Translations under genes and position numbers: made by a program
Source: Endomychus coccineus
Lineage: Eukaryota; Arthropoda; Insecta; Coleoptera; Endomychidae
NCBI GenBank assembly: GCA_958510875.1
Contig: OY294068.1
Coordinates: forward strand, 29,058,297-29,122,296
DNA: 64,000 bases
Direction of reading: 5' to 3'
In this document: positions 20,809 to 31,850 of the stretch, in pieces
Layout of the letters: the number at the start of each line of letters is the position of its first letter
Position numbering within the stretch: position 1 is the stretch's first letter
The notes under the pieces: model-generated
What the model saw: only the letters and a program-made list of their open reading frames with translations
Told to the model about the DNA's origin: nothing
The model's database searches: none

Positions 20809-21119
20809 GTTTCGATACTTCATTTCATATTTAAAAATATGTATTGAGCAAAATGAACAGTTTGAAATATTGTAGATTTTGAGATCAGTAGGCTTTCGAA
20901 ATATCGACAAATTCACATCGAACTATAATAAAAAACAACCTGCGCGAGGTTAAATGAATATTTTGTAGGTGAAGCTCCAACTAAATCGAGGAAAATCAAT
21001 CGGTTGCAACAAAATATTCTGCAAAGATAGTGTTAGATCTGATTTTAGAAGAGTTCGAAATGTCTGCAATGCATGAAAAATCCCCATCAATTTTGGAGGG
21101 TCTTTGAAAAACAGGGTAA

Positions 21120-21852
21120 CACCATATCAGATTGTCATTAGTTAATCATCAAATATCATGCACGTTTGCGGGCAAAGTAAAAGGGAATTTTCGAGAGCAA
21201 TACAAACGTTTTTCTTGGGAGGGTCCAAACGTTCTTTGGGAGGATCCAATCGTTATTGGGAGGGTCTTTGAAAACAGGGTAACACTGTATCAAAATGTCA
21301 TTAGTTGATCATCAACCACCATGCACGTTTGCGGGCAATGTCAAAGGGAATTTTCGAGAGCAATACAAACGTTTTTCTTGGGAGGGTCCAAACGTTCTTT
21401 GGGAGGATCCAATCGTTATTGGGAGGGTCTTTGAAAACAGGGTAACACTGTATCACAATGTCATTAGTTGATCATCAACCACCATGCACGTTTGCGGGCA
21501 AAGTAAAAGGGAATTTTCGAGAGCAATACAAACGTTTTTCTTGGGAGGGTCCAAACGTTCTTTGGGAGGATCCAATCGTTATTGGGAGGGTCTTTGAAAA
21601 CAGGGTAACACTGTATCACAATGTCATTAGTTGATCATCAACCACCATGCACGTTTGCGGGCAATGTCAAAGGGAATTTTCGAGAGCAATACAAACGTTT
21701 TTCTTGGGAGGGTCCAAACGTTCTTTGGGAGGATCCAATCGTTATTGGGAGGGTCTTTGAAAACAGGGTAACACTGTATCACAATGTCATTAGTTGATCA
21801 TCAACCACCATGCACGTTTGCGGGCAATGTCAAAGGGAATTTTCGAGAGCAA
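21120..21852 (+). repeat. 163-bp tandem repeat, five units, right arm
   Basis: ATG landmarks at 21158, 21321, 21484, 21647 and 21810, each exactly 163 bp apart. Units 1 and 3 share the AAAGTAAAAG variant, while units 2, 4 and 5 share AATGTCAAAG. This alternating pattern suggests that a two-unit block was duplicated by unequal exchange. Only the last unit leads into the complete zinc-finger gene. Confidence 0.95.
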
Positions 21853-22130
21853 ATGCGCTGAGGCGGCACGAGAAAAAACATTTCAAAATACACCGTTTCT
21901 CATGCAAGCATTGTGAAGTTACATTTTCTCGCCGAGACAATTTGAATCGTCATATTATGTTATTCCACAGTCGAGATAAAAGTATAATTTACTGGTCCAA
22001 CCCAGATGTTCTACTGCACCGGTTAGAAGAAATCATATCTCTACAAGGATATATCGAAGAGAAACGTGAAATAATTAATGAATTGAGAAGATTTTGTAAA
22101 AAATGGTATTTGAATAAAAACTCAGAGTAA
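21810..22130 (+). CDS. two-finger C2H2 zinc-finger protein, right copy
   Basis: Same 106-aa product as 16716-17036. It is preceded by four partial upstream copies of its own start region. The start at 21810 is the only one of the five that stays open beyond the repeat. After its stop the conserved CGATTGATTTTTATCG motif begins within ten bases. Confidence 0.85.
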   Translation: MHVCGQCQREFSRANALRRHEKKHFKIHRFSCKHCEVTFSRRDNLNRHIMLFHSRDKSIIYWSNPDVLLHRLEEIISLQGYIEEKREIINELRRFCKKWYLNKNSE

Positions 22131-22171
22131 TTCGAAACGATTGATTTTTATCGTTTTCCACTATTGTCAGC
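22120..22171 (+). promoter_or_regulatory. conserved intergenic motif, right arm
   Basis: Sits between the zinc-finger stop (22130) and the next start (22186). Contains TTCGAAACGATTGATTTTTA and CCACTATTGTCAG. It matches the outer-flank copy at 14261-14312, where no zinc-finger gene precedes it, so its conservation is not due to the gene. Confidence 0.5.
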
Positions 22172-22185
22172 GCGTTCGATTAAAA

Positions 22186-22392
22186 ATGGTATTCTTTGGT
22201 GAGAAAGATGCAGAGGGATCCGAACCCGCGTCTGAGAATGTTCATGATTTCACGATTTTAGATGTATACTTACCAGTTCGAACGACCTCTTATCTCTCAC
22301 CCGCAAGAATACCATTTAGTTTTGATTGTATATTTTGGGTTGAAAAAGTCAATAGCGCAGAGTATGAGGGAGTGTGTGACTGCTCCAACTAA
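22186..22392 (+). CDS. 68-aa Cys-ending small protein, right copy
   Basis: Identical product to 16454-16660. The last codons (TGC TCC AAC TAA) overlap the GCTCCAACTAAATCGA block that also appears at 20971, where no frame precedes it. Confidence 0.55.
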   Translation: MVFFGEKDAEGSEPASENVHDFTILDVYLPVRTTSYLSPARIPFSFDCIFWVEKVNSAEYEGVCDCSN

Positions 22393-22412
22393 ATCGAACT
22401 CAGTTCGTAATA

Positions 22413-23036
22413 ATGTCTCCTCGATTATACAACAGTTTTATTCATAGTGTGCTTACCACCGTGTACGATGCGAAGAAATTCGTAATAAGCGTATGTCCAC
22501 CGAATTTGATGAAAATCCTCGAAGAATTACAATTACCATCCAAAAATTGGATAATCGCTGGAGAATTCGTAACTTTCCTTGTGGGGGCCTCGACCGATTG
22601 GGCGTATGCTGATATTTTCTATTTCGGAGGAGATTTCGATCCTCCCCCTCCAGAAGATTGGAAGATAATCGATATGAATATAGAAGGTCAGTTCAAATAT
22701 AAACATAGAAGAATGAGAAAAATCATATTGCATCAAATTTCGGGTATCGTTCCGAAACCAGGATCGTATATACTTGATTGTTTTAGAGTGCTACATGATA
22801 TGGGTGTCGATTTTTATCGAATCGCACTACTACCATACCGATGTGAGATAATGGATATGCGCAGCATTCGAAGAGATACTTCAAATTCTTACACCTTTAA
22901 GATGTTTCAAATGTTTTCTGAGATGGGAGGGGAGGTCGATGACGTCAACTATAGGATAAGTCCAACATCACTACAAATTTTGTGCTTCGACGTACTCTTT
23001 CGAAATTTCGATAACATCAAAGAAATATGTCAATGA
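22413..23036 (+). CDS. 207-aa protein of unknown function, right copy
   Basis: Identical translation to 15810-16433, starting 20 bases after the preceding stop. Perfect conservation between arms fits either recent duplication or ongoing gene conversion. An antisense frame (22533-22736) is a shadow. Confidence 0.65.
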   Translation: MSPRLYNSFIHSVLTTVYDAKKFVISVCPPNLMKILEELQLPSKNWIIAGEFVTFLVGASTDWAYADIFYFGGDFDPPPPEDWKIIDMNIEGQFKYKHRRMRKIILHQISGIVPKPGSYILDCFRVLHDMGVDFYRIALLPYRCEIMDMRSIRRDTSNSYTFKMFQMFSEMGGEVDDVNYRISPTSLQILCFDVLFRNFDNIKEICQ

Positions 23037-23254
23037 TCCACGCATATGCAACTAGATATTTGAATAGTTTATCATTCTAGTTTGAAATGTCATTCATACT
23101 GGTTTATATTCAAAGTTTCCCGATTTCTTCAAACGTATATAATATCAAGGAACTCTCTTTATTGGACACAATAAATCAACGATAATCAATTGGAGGTATT
23201 CACGTTTAACATTCCACAAGACAATCATACATTATAAACTCAAACTCTTATTCC

Positions 23255-23461
23255 ATGATCGAAGTGATGGAGCATATCGCTGAATGGCAATCATCATGTT
23301 TACCACATCTTATACAAGAGACAATATCAGCATCATCCACACTAGAAGGAGTTATTCATAAAATTTTAGCAATTTTGTATGCTATTTTATCTTCTTTATC
23401 AGTATTAATATTGAAAAGGTTTGTTAAAAAATGTAAACAAAGCTATTTACCATCTGAATAA
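23255..23461 (+). CDS. 68-aa tail-anchored membrane protein, right copy
   Basis: Right-arm copy of 15385-15591, with Ala in place of Thr inside the hydrophobic helix. A short AT-rich spacer with AATAATAATA separates it from the convergent gene downstream, a likely shared poly(A) region. Confidence 0.6.
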   Translation: MIEVMEHIAEWQSSCLPHLIQETISASSTLEGVIHKILAILYAILSSLSVLILKRFVKKCKQSYLPSE

Positions 23462-23552
23462 ATAATTATATAAAGGAGATAGGTGTAATAATAATATTTA
23501 TTTCAGAAAATACATATAATTTAGGTAGTATTACATTCAGAAACCACTGCTG

Positions 23553-24012
23553 TCATTTATCCACATGTTGAACTGCACACATGTATTTACCACCGTCATT
23601 ACGATGATTCAGACAGGTCAAATTGTTTGCTCGAATTTCCCCGTTTCACATTTAGTACCATCGAAACTGTGAACATCTACGATGTGTAGGAAAATATCCA
23701 ATTCTATACACTTCCTTCTCAAAAACTCTGCTTTTTGCTGACCACGAACATAAATATAGTCGACTGCACATAGTTGAATCGATTGAAGAATATTATTTAT
23801 TAATCCACATTTCCAGATGCATAATCGAGTCCATGATAAGACTTTTGTAAATACCATACGGACTTTCGCTCCTTTGCATTCAGCGATGAATAAGATGTGT
23901 GCGGTTTGAATAAGGAATAATGACGTTTGAATCCAATTTGTATACACATTTCTTTTGAATGGAAGGCATCGTCAATGAAGAACCCCTGAATGTCAACTAA
24001 TGCGATTCTCAT
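23553..24012 (-). pseudogene. putative nuclease-like mobile-element protein, right copy
   Basis: Same three-segment layout and same frame breaks as the left copy. The N-terminal segment from 24012 reads VDIQGFFIDD (Gly where the left copy has Trp). It runs to the double stop near 23800, continues in another frame to 23618, and ends with the Cys/His tail at 23553. Because the two arms share the lesions, these arose before the arms became copies or were spread by conversion. Introns at these points are possible but no clear splice pairs are visible. Confidence 0.5.
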
Positions 24013-24058
24013 GATGATGCGATTCGCTTGATGTTTCGATATAGACTGACTAAGGTTT

Positions 24059-24258
24059 NNNNNNNNNNNNNNNNNNNNNNNNNNNNNNNNNNNNNNNNNN
24101 NNNNNNNNNNNNNNNNNNNNNNNNNNNNNNNNNNNNNNNNNNNNNNNNNNNNNNNNNNNNNNNNNNNNNNNNNNNNNNNNNNNNNNNNNNNNNNNNNNNN
24201 NNNNNNNNNNNNNNNNNNNNNNNNNNNNNNNNNNNNNNNNNNNNNNNNNNNNNNNNNN
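24059..24258. other. assembly gap (200 N)
   Basis: Exactly 200 N, a typical placeholder length, so the true distance is unknown. It cuts the right palindrome arm. Confidence 0.98.
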
Positions 24259-24830
24259 GAGGATCTGATAATCTAGTAGAGTTTAATGCAACCAAAACAC
24301 AAGCTTGCGTCTTCTCTAAGAAGGCGGATCCAACAATACCTAATACAATGATGTCTGTTATAAGTACCCCTATAAAGTATTTTATATCCATGCTCGGGAT
24401 CATCACCAACAGCACCCTCTCATGAAACGATCATGTGAGGTCCATTGCAAAAACCGCTTCACAACACCTATGTTTTCTATTCCGTGCCAAGAGCTACTTC
24501 ACGTCCCAGCAGCTCCTCATAATCTACAAAGCTCAGATTCGACCTGTCCTGAAGTACTGTTCACATGTTTGGAGTACGTCTTCCAAACATACGCAGAAGC
24601 CCTTGGATTCTATCCAAATGGGATCTATTCGTCTGATTGGTGATGTCACACTGACGAATTCATTGACCTCTCTAGAACATCGTAGAAATTGGGTGATCCC
24701 TTCCTTTTCTAGAGATACTTCCATGGTCGGTGTTGATCAGAAATCTCGTCTGTTGTTTCACCACGAGAGATTCCAGATAGGCGGACTAGACGAACTCTAG
24801 ACCAGCAGAACTTCTTTCTACCACTCTTTC
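24259..24830 (+). pseudogene. non-LTR retrotransposon RT C-terminal part
   Basis: Right after the gap the plus strand reads SDNLVEFNATKTQACVFSKK. After breaks it reads SIAKTASQHLCFLFRAKSYF, then LLIIYKAQIRPVLKYCSHVW and LTNSLTSLEHRRN, the order found in LINE RT thumb and C-terminal regions. The active-site box lies in or before the gap. Stops near 24423 and a frameshift after 24700 break the gene. The exact clade is uncertain. Confidence 0.75.
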
Positions 24831-24837
24831 CCTATGG

Positions 24838-25165
24838 CTATAACCTCCAAACCTTCAAGAATAATGTTCTCCCAACATTCCACCGCTGGATCACACGATC
24901 TTCTTCGAACATAATAGGTTTCCCTCTCGTGTAGTCAAAGTATAAAAAAAAATTATATCTATATTTATACATTTCTATAGCTTCCAATGTCTCTAAACAA
25001 GGTTCGTCGCTGTATTTTAGAAAAGAATGTCCCGATTTTGTTATTGTATGACTGGTTTGTGACACGTGGTTTGCTACGGCGGTACTTATGAATATTATTA
25101 GTACGAACATGATAAAAATGCTCTTTGAACCTGGTAGAAACATTCCTTTTAGTTGAGCCTATCAA
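24838..25165 (-). pseudogene. Penelope-like GIY-YIG endonuclease fragment
   Basis: The minus strand shows IGSTKRNVSTRFKEHFYHV, and then, in another frame, a stretch ending with TLEAIEMYKYRYNF. The Arg and Glu/His pattern and closing LEAIEMYKY match the C-terminal nuclease of the Penelope copies elsewhere in the window. It is a third, divergent family. The RT is absent. Confidence 0.65.
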
Positions 25166-25169
25166 AAGT

Positions 25170-28000
25170 GTTTTAATTATAAGCGCTTCTAGGATTATAG
25201 TTGTATGACTTGAACTTCTTGGGGTTACTTGATGACACCAGCATCAAATAACCCGAAGAAATTCAAATCATATACCTGTTAGGCAAGTGTTTTGTTATGT
25301 TATCTGTAATTAACGATTATCTTAGGATAATCTAATCGCGTGTTGTAGATGGCGTTAGTTTTTCTTTACCTCTAGCACTCTCTGTTTTTGTTTATGTATA
25401 CCTAGCAGAGATATCGATCGGTGACACTATGACTACTTGTTCCACTGATGATTCAGACAAGGCGAGACAGCTGTCCGGAACTATATAGCTGTGGAGTCAC
25501 TGATCGATCTAGAAATAACTATACTGCCTCGATTCCGGAGGTTCAATCTTAATTTCTGTTGGCAATCATATTATTTCCAGTTAACACATTTTTACTCGAG
25601 GCACCCTTCCATTCCCACCTTAGGTTGACAATAAGGAAAAGCTTCCAACTGTAATTCAACATGACAGTGTGGTATCCTGATGAAACATCAATCTTGGTCT
25701 TTTGCGTTCGATACAAACATTTATTTCGTTCATCTCTGAAATTCTCTAAACCACTGGAATATATTCCAACGGTACAAATTTTACCTAGCCAAAGATAATT
25801 CCGAAATTGGAATATGATTTACAACATCTGCTTTGTTACCTCTCTCGGCCAATTCTAGAGGCGTCATGTAGAGAAATGTTCATTAGAGCTCACCGGGGCT
25901 ATTTTATCAAACAATTTCACTATTTTCACACTTTTTATAATAATTATTTGGTTCATTGCTCTTTATTGTGAAATTTTTCTCATTTTCTTTTATATCTGGC
26001 TTCTTTTCGTTCATTATCTTTGTAGCGGCCTAATATGCTATCATGATTTTCCTAAATAATTACCGCAGTTGACTTCCAAATAATGTTCCCTACAGTTCTC
26101 TTGAAGAAGTTTCGGAAAAGTGTTTCGATCTAAAATTACTACTTACCTGGGACAATTCTGTATTGGATTGAAGCAGGTATGATTGTTTATTGTTTGTTTG
26201 ATTCCCTACCTTCTTCGCATATTTTTACTCCCCTCACTATATGTAGTATACAGTATCGGAAACAATTCTTCTGGGGTATAGACAAAAATCTACACGAGCA
26301 ACAAGGAACGCAATGATATGGTAATACCACATAAACAAGAGAGACGCACTGCTGTGCTCTTACCCCACCCGACGTGTACACAACGACTCGCACATTCTCC
26401 CGACTGGTGCTTGTATGATACTGACGTCTTACGTCCTGAGCTGACCGCCCTGAAATTGTAATGCTCTCTCAATATATAGCAAGCTATTCTTTACGCTCTC
26501 ACAAAACCACCATACCCAAGATAAATACTTTCCGACACTGTATAGTGTAAGGAAGAAGTAGGTACTGTAATCGGGCCAAAATTTTTTCCGGATCTTTACT
26601 AATGTTTTGAGCATTTTTGAATTGATCTAGACTATTTTTGACATGATGTCTGTGTGCGTGTGTGCCCATACTTACGTATATGCGAGCGTAGACCACTGAG
26701 ACGATTGCGCTGTTCCTATTGATCGTATCGCTTGCAGATCGCTTTAAAAAAGTAAAATTAGGAACTGTTTCGGAACTATTACCTCTCACTTGCCGCACTG
26801 GCTAACTGTCATATATAGCATAGTACACACTTCCCTATACTCGGCTGTTTCTGCACTCGCTCGGCGCTGGTATGACATGTATTACAAGTACTGGAGGAGA
26901 AGGAGAAGTCTTTTAGTGGTCATGGCAGTTTGACCGATCAGACCTGAGTAGGTCTCCGCGTAACGTTTCTGTTAGTTAGGTCCGCTGTAAAACATATCGT
27001 GTTAAACTTTTCTATTCCAAATTTTTTACTATCTAGTTTCTAGTAGAAACTTTCACCATTGAACAACGAGCTCCTTCAAGGTTGACTCGCATAAGTTGAT
27101 TCAAACATGCACCTCAATATATGAGTCGATTCGCTGTTCTCTCAAGAAATCATATAGCGATGCTTCAAATCTGCAATAGCATATGACATCTTGTTAATTA
27201 TTCTGTAAGCAGGGAATGGCAAAACTCCAATAAAATTGGCAATGATAATTTGAAGGACTAATAATGATGTTTGAGAGTTGAAACCAGTTGAAATGAAGAT
27301 GAATCGCAACCTCCTTTGAAATCAATCTGATATTATTCAATATATCTCATGTAGTCTGATAAGTGATAATATACCATATGTAATTGTTGTTAATTTGATG
27401 GCCAGCTATTTTCAAAATGCAACGATATACATTTTCATATTTTCACTTCCCTTACTATACGTAGTGTAACATGTCTCTCTCTCTATCTATCTCTCTATCC
27501 CTCTATTTCACTAGACACGTATGAATTTAAACACTGGAAGGTAAGTGGAGGGATAAACGGTAGTATTAATCAGAGAAACTCGTACTCAACAACAATGAAA
27601 TATTTAATAAACAACAATTAAAAGATAATGATAATAATAAAAAGAATGTCTATGATAATTAAAGATAGTGAATAAGAATATTATAATTAACTTTATTGCT
27701 AATATTATAAAATTATTAATAAGAATAATCTAAGAATGAAACCTACAGTTGAATAAATTTACCTAGAGAATCTACATTAACTAAACTAAAGAAATGAAAG
27801 TAACCAGGTTGAACCTAGGGAATCCAAAAGATATGAACTGATTGAATGTGTTATTGACTTGAACTTGAATAAAACTGAAACAGATTTTAGGGAAAACACC
27901 CTCTTACCCAAAACACTCTGAATAATTTGATTAAAACTAAATCAATTGAAAATGACAAATTGCCACGTGATTTTCCAATAGACTAATTCAAGTTAGAAAA
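25170..28000. other. no gene; short inverted-repeat ends
   Basis: AT-rich sequence without recognisable coding. Related short ends resembling CTTCCCTTACACTATAC occur at about 26227-26262 and, inverted, 26525-26562. Another pair is at about 27440-27475 and 28845-28885. They look like ends of small non-autonomous elements. A short TCTC/TCTA microsatellite lies at 27474-27510. Confidence 0.45.
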
Positions 28001-28004
28001 TATA

Positions 28005-28340
28005 ATTGACGGTTTTTCGCATTTCGGTTGATATTTATAATGCGTCCTTTTCCTATAATTAGGGAAGGATCCCAGAATTGTTTAACCAATCATTTTATTT
28101 ATAGTGATCCTGTTTTTAATTCTGTACCAATGATATTATTAGTAAATTTGGAAGAATGGTTAAACCAATAAGCAGTAACATAGTTTATAATTATTTTCTT
28201 CTCTCTTATGGCCTCTCATTCAGAATGTTTACGGTGGGGATTTCTAAACTTATCTGTCCTTTTCTAAATATTACTACCGGATTTTCTTTTTTATTAATCA
28301 TGTCAATTGTAATTAAGACTCTATTTAATCACAATTTTGA
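28005..28340. repeat. dispersed direct repeat, copy A
   Basis: About 300 bp nearly identical in order to 40572-40870 (shared blocks include GTTTACGGTGGGGATTTCTA and ACTTATCTGTCCTTTTCTAA). At 40.87 kb the second copy runs directly into a Penelope-like fragment; here it does not. It may be an untranslated piece of that Penelope family or an independent repeat. Confidence 0.75.
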
Positions 28341-28349
28341 TGATTAGAT

Positions 28350-30085
28350 ACTACGTTATGTCCCAATTCACGTGTGATACATTTTGATTTATTATGTAAC
28401 TTATGAAAGAAAGACGTTCGAAACTTCCATATTGAGATCAACAGCGAGTCTGGAAAAATCCCGCTACCTAAACATCTCCACATGGTTGACATTAAAATTT
28501 GTTATATTGTTATTGTATATTGGTTATTGATCGTGACAGGTTTATGATTTCCTTTAGAACAAAAAACTTTTGTGAAATTGTTGAAACGCTCTTGAACATG
28601 CCAGATATTGTATCATATCAGCCTCTTTCAATCGGGTGAGGACTAATTTGTGTTTATTTTAAAAATTCTTTTACTGTTTCTCACGCTAACATTTGTTATT
28701 CATACTAAACAGAAAACATCTGGCAACCTCTATATGTTCTTGTTACTTTGCTTTGAGATATTTTAATTAAATATGAAATTTTAATTTTCTAAATATGATT
28801 TTTTTTTTATATTGGAAATAACCTGTACTAAACCTTAATATTACAGTAATATATAGTGTAAGGGAAATATTGTAATCGGCCTAAAAAATGTGAAGTCACA
28901 GTCTATTTTATGCAATTACTCTGTGTCGAATTTTGATAGTTCATGTCACAGTGAGTGTCAGTATAAAAAAGGATATATCATGATGTACGAATAACTTCGA
29001 AAATCAACCTGGCAGCAGGAGTCAAAATGAAACATGAGTTGTGGAATACGTTATGTAGATTATTTGGATAAAATTTCAATGTAGCATAGTATATAATATA
29101 ACGTATTTCTTTAGCGGTTTGTAAATTATTACCAATATGTTTTCTGTTCCTACAATCATTTACGTTTGGCCCGCAGAAATGTCCGAAACCTATTTTGCTC
29201 ACAAAAGAGGGGGGGGGGGAGTCACGTGATCAATTGAACACGCAAATTTTTTTAGAATTAGATGAACTCCAACCGACTTCCAGCTGGAAGCAAACGCACT
29301 AAGTTTGTAAGAATCTGTATATCACCTGCAAAGAAATGGTGATAATCGTGCGCCGTTGAAAGACAATTTCAGTTATATGGTTATCGATGGTAGCTATACT
29401 AGAAAGTTTCTCCCTTTGTGGATCTGGAGTGGAATTTGTTGCAAACATTTCACCAAAAATATTGGCTCGTTCTTGTGGTATTGCAGCCAGAGTGCCACCA
29501 ACTTTGTTTAGGTGAGGGAAATGAGTTTGACATAATTACTGAATGTTTCTACGTGAGGAACTCAAAAATCAGAACAACTATCTGTCATATTTACGTTACT
29601 GTGAAACCAATAAAAACTGGTAAGATTCACAAAAGGGGTAGCTCGCTTCTTTCCTAAAGGAATGCTTTTAGACTTCATCATTATAGAACCTAACACTAAT
29701 ATTTCATGAAAAATAGTTTCATTGGTCTTAGGTTAAACCGACTATTTGAAATTACTAAAACTTCATTTGATCATAAAGATAGCACAAAGCTTACAACTCT
29801 GTAGTTGCTTTGCAGCTAACAAATCATAGAAGTAGCTGAGGAAGACAATTACACTAATTCACATAAGAACTTTGTTTGAGTTGAAATGTCCTTAGAAAAC
29901 TTTATTGTGTTTTAGATAGAACATTTTCAAACGAATATCGTAATTTCGAGTTTACACTGAATAAACGTAGCCACCCATTGTTCGAAATGTTTATGATATT
30001 CACTTTCAAACATAATATAATATGCAATAACTTTCGTAACTTTGTAATGACGGGTGCCAGTTTATGATCTTTCTGGCTTAATATC
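28350..30085. other. no recognisable gene
   Basis: AT-rich, with a run of G at 29209-29219. A 79-codon frame at 29418-29657 shows no motif. Confidence 0.4.
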
Positions 30086-31563
30086 GGGTTCCCCATAATA
30101 GACTACCCAGTTTAATATTTGAATTAAAATTTTTTTAGTTAACAAAACAAACTTTTTATTTTAGTAAATTACAGCTAACTCTTTGGTATTTATGATAACT
30201 TATAAATATTTGGCTAATTTAATTCTAACTTTTAAAAATCACGTCTTCTAAATGACCTCCACCAACTTCAACACATTTTTCAATATTAGATAAAAAGTGG
30301 TTCATTACACGGCGTAGCAAACCTTCGTCTATTCCTTGAACTTCTTCACAAATTTTGACTTTCAGTTCCTCGATTGTACCTGGACGACTCGCAAACATTT
30401 TGGCTTTTAAATATCCCCACAGGAAAAAATCGGGTGCCGTTAAGTCGGGGGATCTCGAAGGCCAAGGCAATTCTCCGAATCGAGAAATGAGTCGGCCATT
30501 AAACTTTTCTCGCAGGACCCTCATTGAGTTTCTGGCGGTATGAGCTGTTGCCCCATCTTGTTGGAATAGTAAGGCATTGTTTAGTAATCCTCGTCTATTT
30601 AATTCTGGAATGAGAAATGTCTCTAGCATATTGACGTAGCGCTCGGATGTTACTGTTACAGCGCGGTTATTTTCATCCTCAAAAAAATAAGAACCAATAA
30701 TACCAAAAGATCCTACTCCACACCACATAACAACTTTTGGATTATGGAGGTTCTGTGTTAAGATTTCACGAGGATTTTCATTTCACCAGTATCTAAAATT
30801 GTGTTTATTGAACATGCTGTTCACATAAAAATTTGCTTCGTCGGTCATTAGGAGACTGTGAATTGCTCCTTGATGTAAATCCAAAAATTCTTGACAAAAT
30901 GCTAACCCTGCTTCTTTATCTTGATTGCTAAGGTGCTGTGCCATTTGGTATTTATAGGGATGAAATTTTAAATCCCTTTGAAGAATTCGATCTAAGCTTC
31001 CCTTCGATATTCCTAGGATAAGGGTTTGTCGATTAGCAGACCTTTTGGGACTTCTCGTAAACGCAATTCTAACTCGTTCAATATTTTCTGGTGTACGAAC
31101 TGTTCTTCGACGTCCAGGTCTTCAAATTCTGTACAGAACCATTTTCACGCCAATGACGAACCCATAACTTAACAGTTTTACGATTTGGCGCGTGACCCCT
31201 ATTGTTGTTATTAAACTGACGCCGGAATGCACGCCTAACTTCTTCTATCGAATTGCTTCTTATGTAAGTTTCTACACAAAACACACGTTGTTGGACTGAG
31301 TAATCCATGAAAGTTCAAACGGATGTTGAAATAATGTCTCAAAGCAAAAAAATTATATAATTATTGATGAAAACTAACAAACTTCTCGTAGAAAAATACG
31401 AAATTATTAATTTAAAATTTATTTGTGACAGGCGCCTACTTGATTAATAATTTACTTAAATCCCAAAGACTACAGAAGATAATCTCACAGAGAACAACCT
31501 AATTAGTTATCTCGTAGGGAATTTATTGATAATATAAAATGGGTAGTCTATCATGGGGAACCC
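30086..31563 (-). mobile_element. mariner/Tc1-like transposon with 24-bp TIRs
   Basis: The ends GGGTTCCCCATAATAGACTA... (30086-30109) and its inverted partner (31540-31563) match at 23 of 24 positions. They enclose one transposase gene on the minus strand, disrupted at few points. The length of 1478 bp is about that of a complete element. Confidence 0.9.
30225..31308 (-). pseudogene. mariner/Tc1-like transposase, nearly full length
   Basis: From 31308 the N-terminal helix-turn-helix reads DYSVQQRVFCVETYIRSNSI and NRKTVKLWVRHWRENGSV. After a frameshift near 31125 the middle part carries LLMTDEANFYVN (first Asp), with a stop near 30784 before NENPREI. From 30728 an open 167-aa frame holds FQQDGATAHTA (second Asp) and WPSRSPDLTAPDFFLWGYL (third Asp). 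All three catalytic residues are therefore still encoded, but in separate frames. The lesions make it inactive as it stands. Confidence 0.88.
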
Positions 31564-31850
31564 AGTATAAACAAGCTCGAAGGTTCCTCGTCTGATATGC
31601 CACAATTCCATATGAAAATATTGGAGATACAGAGGGTCCGTTAAGGGAGTCGCATGGTTTTGAAATAACAAGTACTCAATCAACGGCTATGATTTTATTG
31701 CAAATCAAACATAGTGCCTTCTTACTGGATTCAATTACGAAATATCGAAAATTCCATCGATTTTTGAATGTTCTGTATTCATTGTCTACTTTTCGCTCCT
31801 ATTCCATACTAGTAAATCACACACAAAAACAACAAATTAAATTAAAATAC

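Larger units (their letters stand above)
14261..24058. mobile_element. large palindromic virus-like element with chromodomain centre
   Basis: Two long inverted arms (about 14790-17582 and 20937-24058) are nearly identical. They flank a roughly 3.3-kb unique centre. Each arm holds the same five small genes. The length difference of about 330 bp is explained by two extra 163-bp repeat units in the right arm. A protease-like fragment beyond the left arm and the gene content suggest a virus-derived or Polinton-type DNA element; this class assignment is inference. The right arm is cut by an assembly gap, so the outer ends are unknown. No target-site duplication could be found. Confidence 0.75.
20937..24058. 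repeat. right arm of the palindrome (cut by gap)
   Basis: Inverted copy of 14790-17582 with two additional 163-bp units. The last base before the N run corresponds to position 14790 on the left, so homology may continue into the unsequenced part and include the protease-like segment. Confidence 0.95.

Noticed and set aside
17023..21810. CRISPR-like array from regularly spaced repeats
   Set aside because: The 163-bp units are tandem without spacers and carry a gene start. The DNA is eukaryotic.
24028..24415. Open frames spanning the N run
   Set aside because: They are artefacts of translating N bases.
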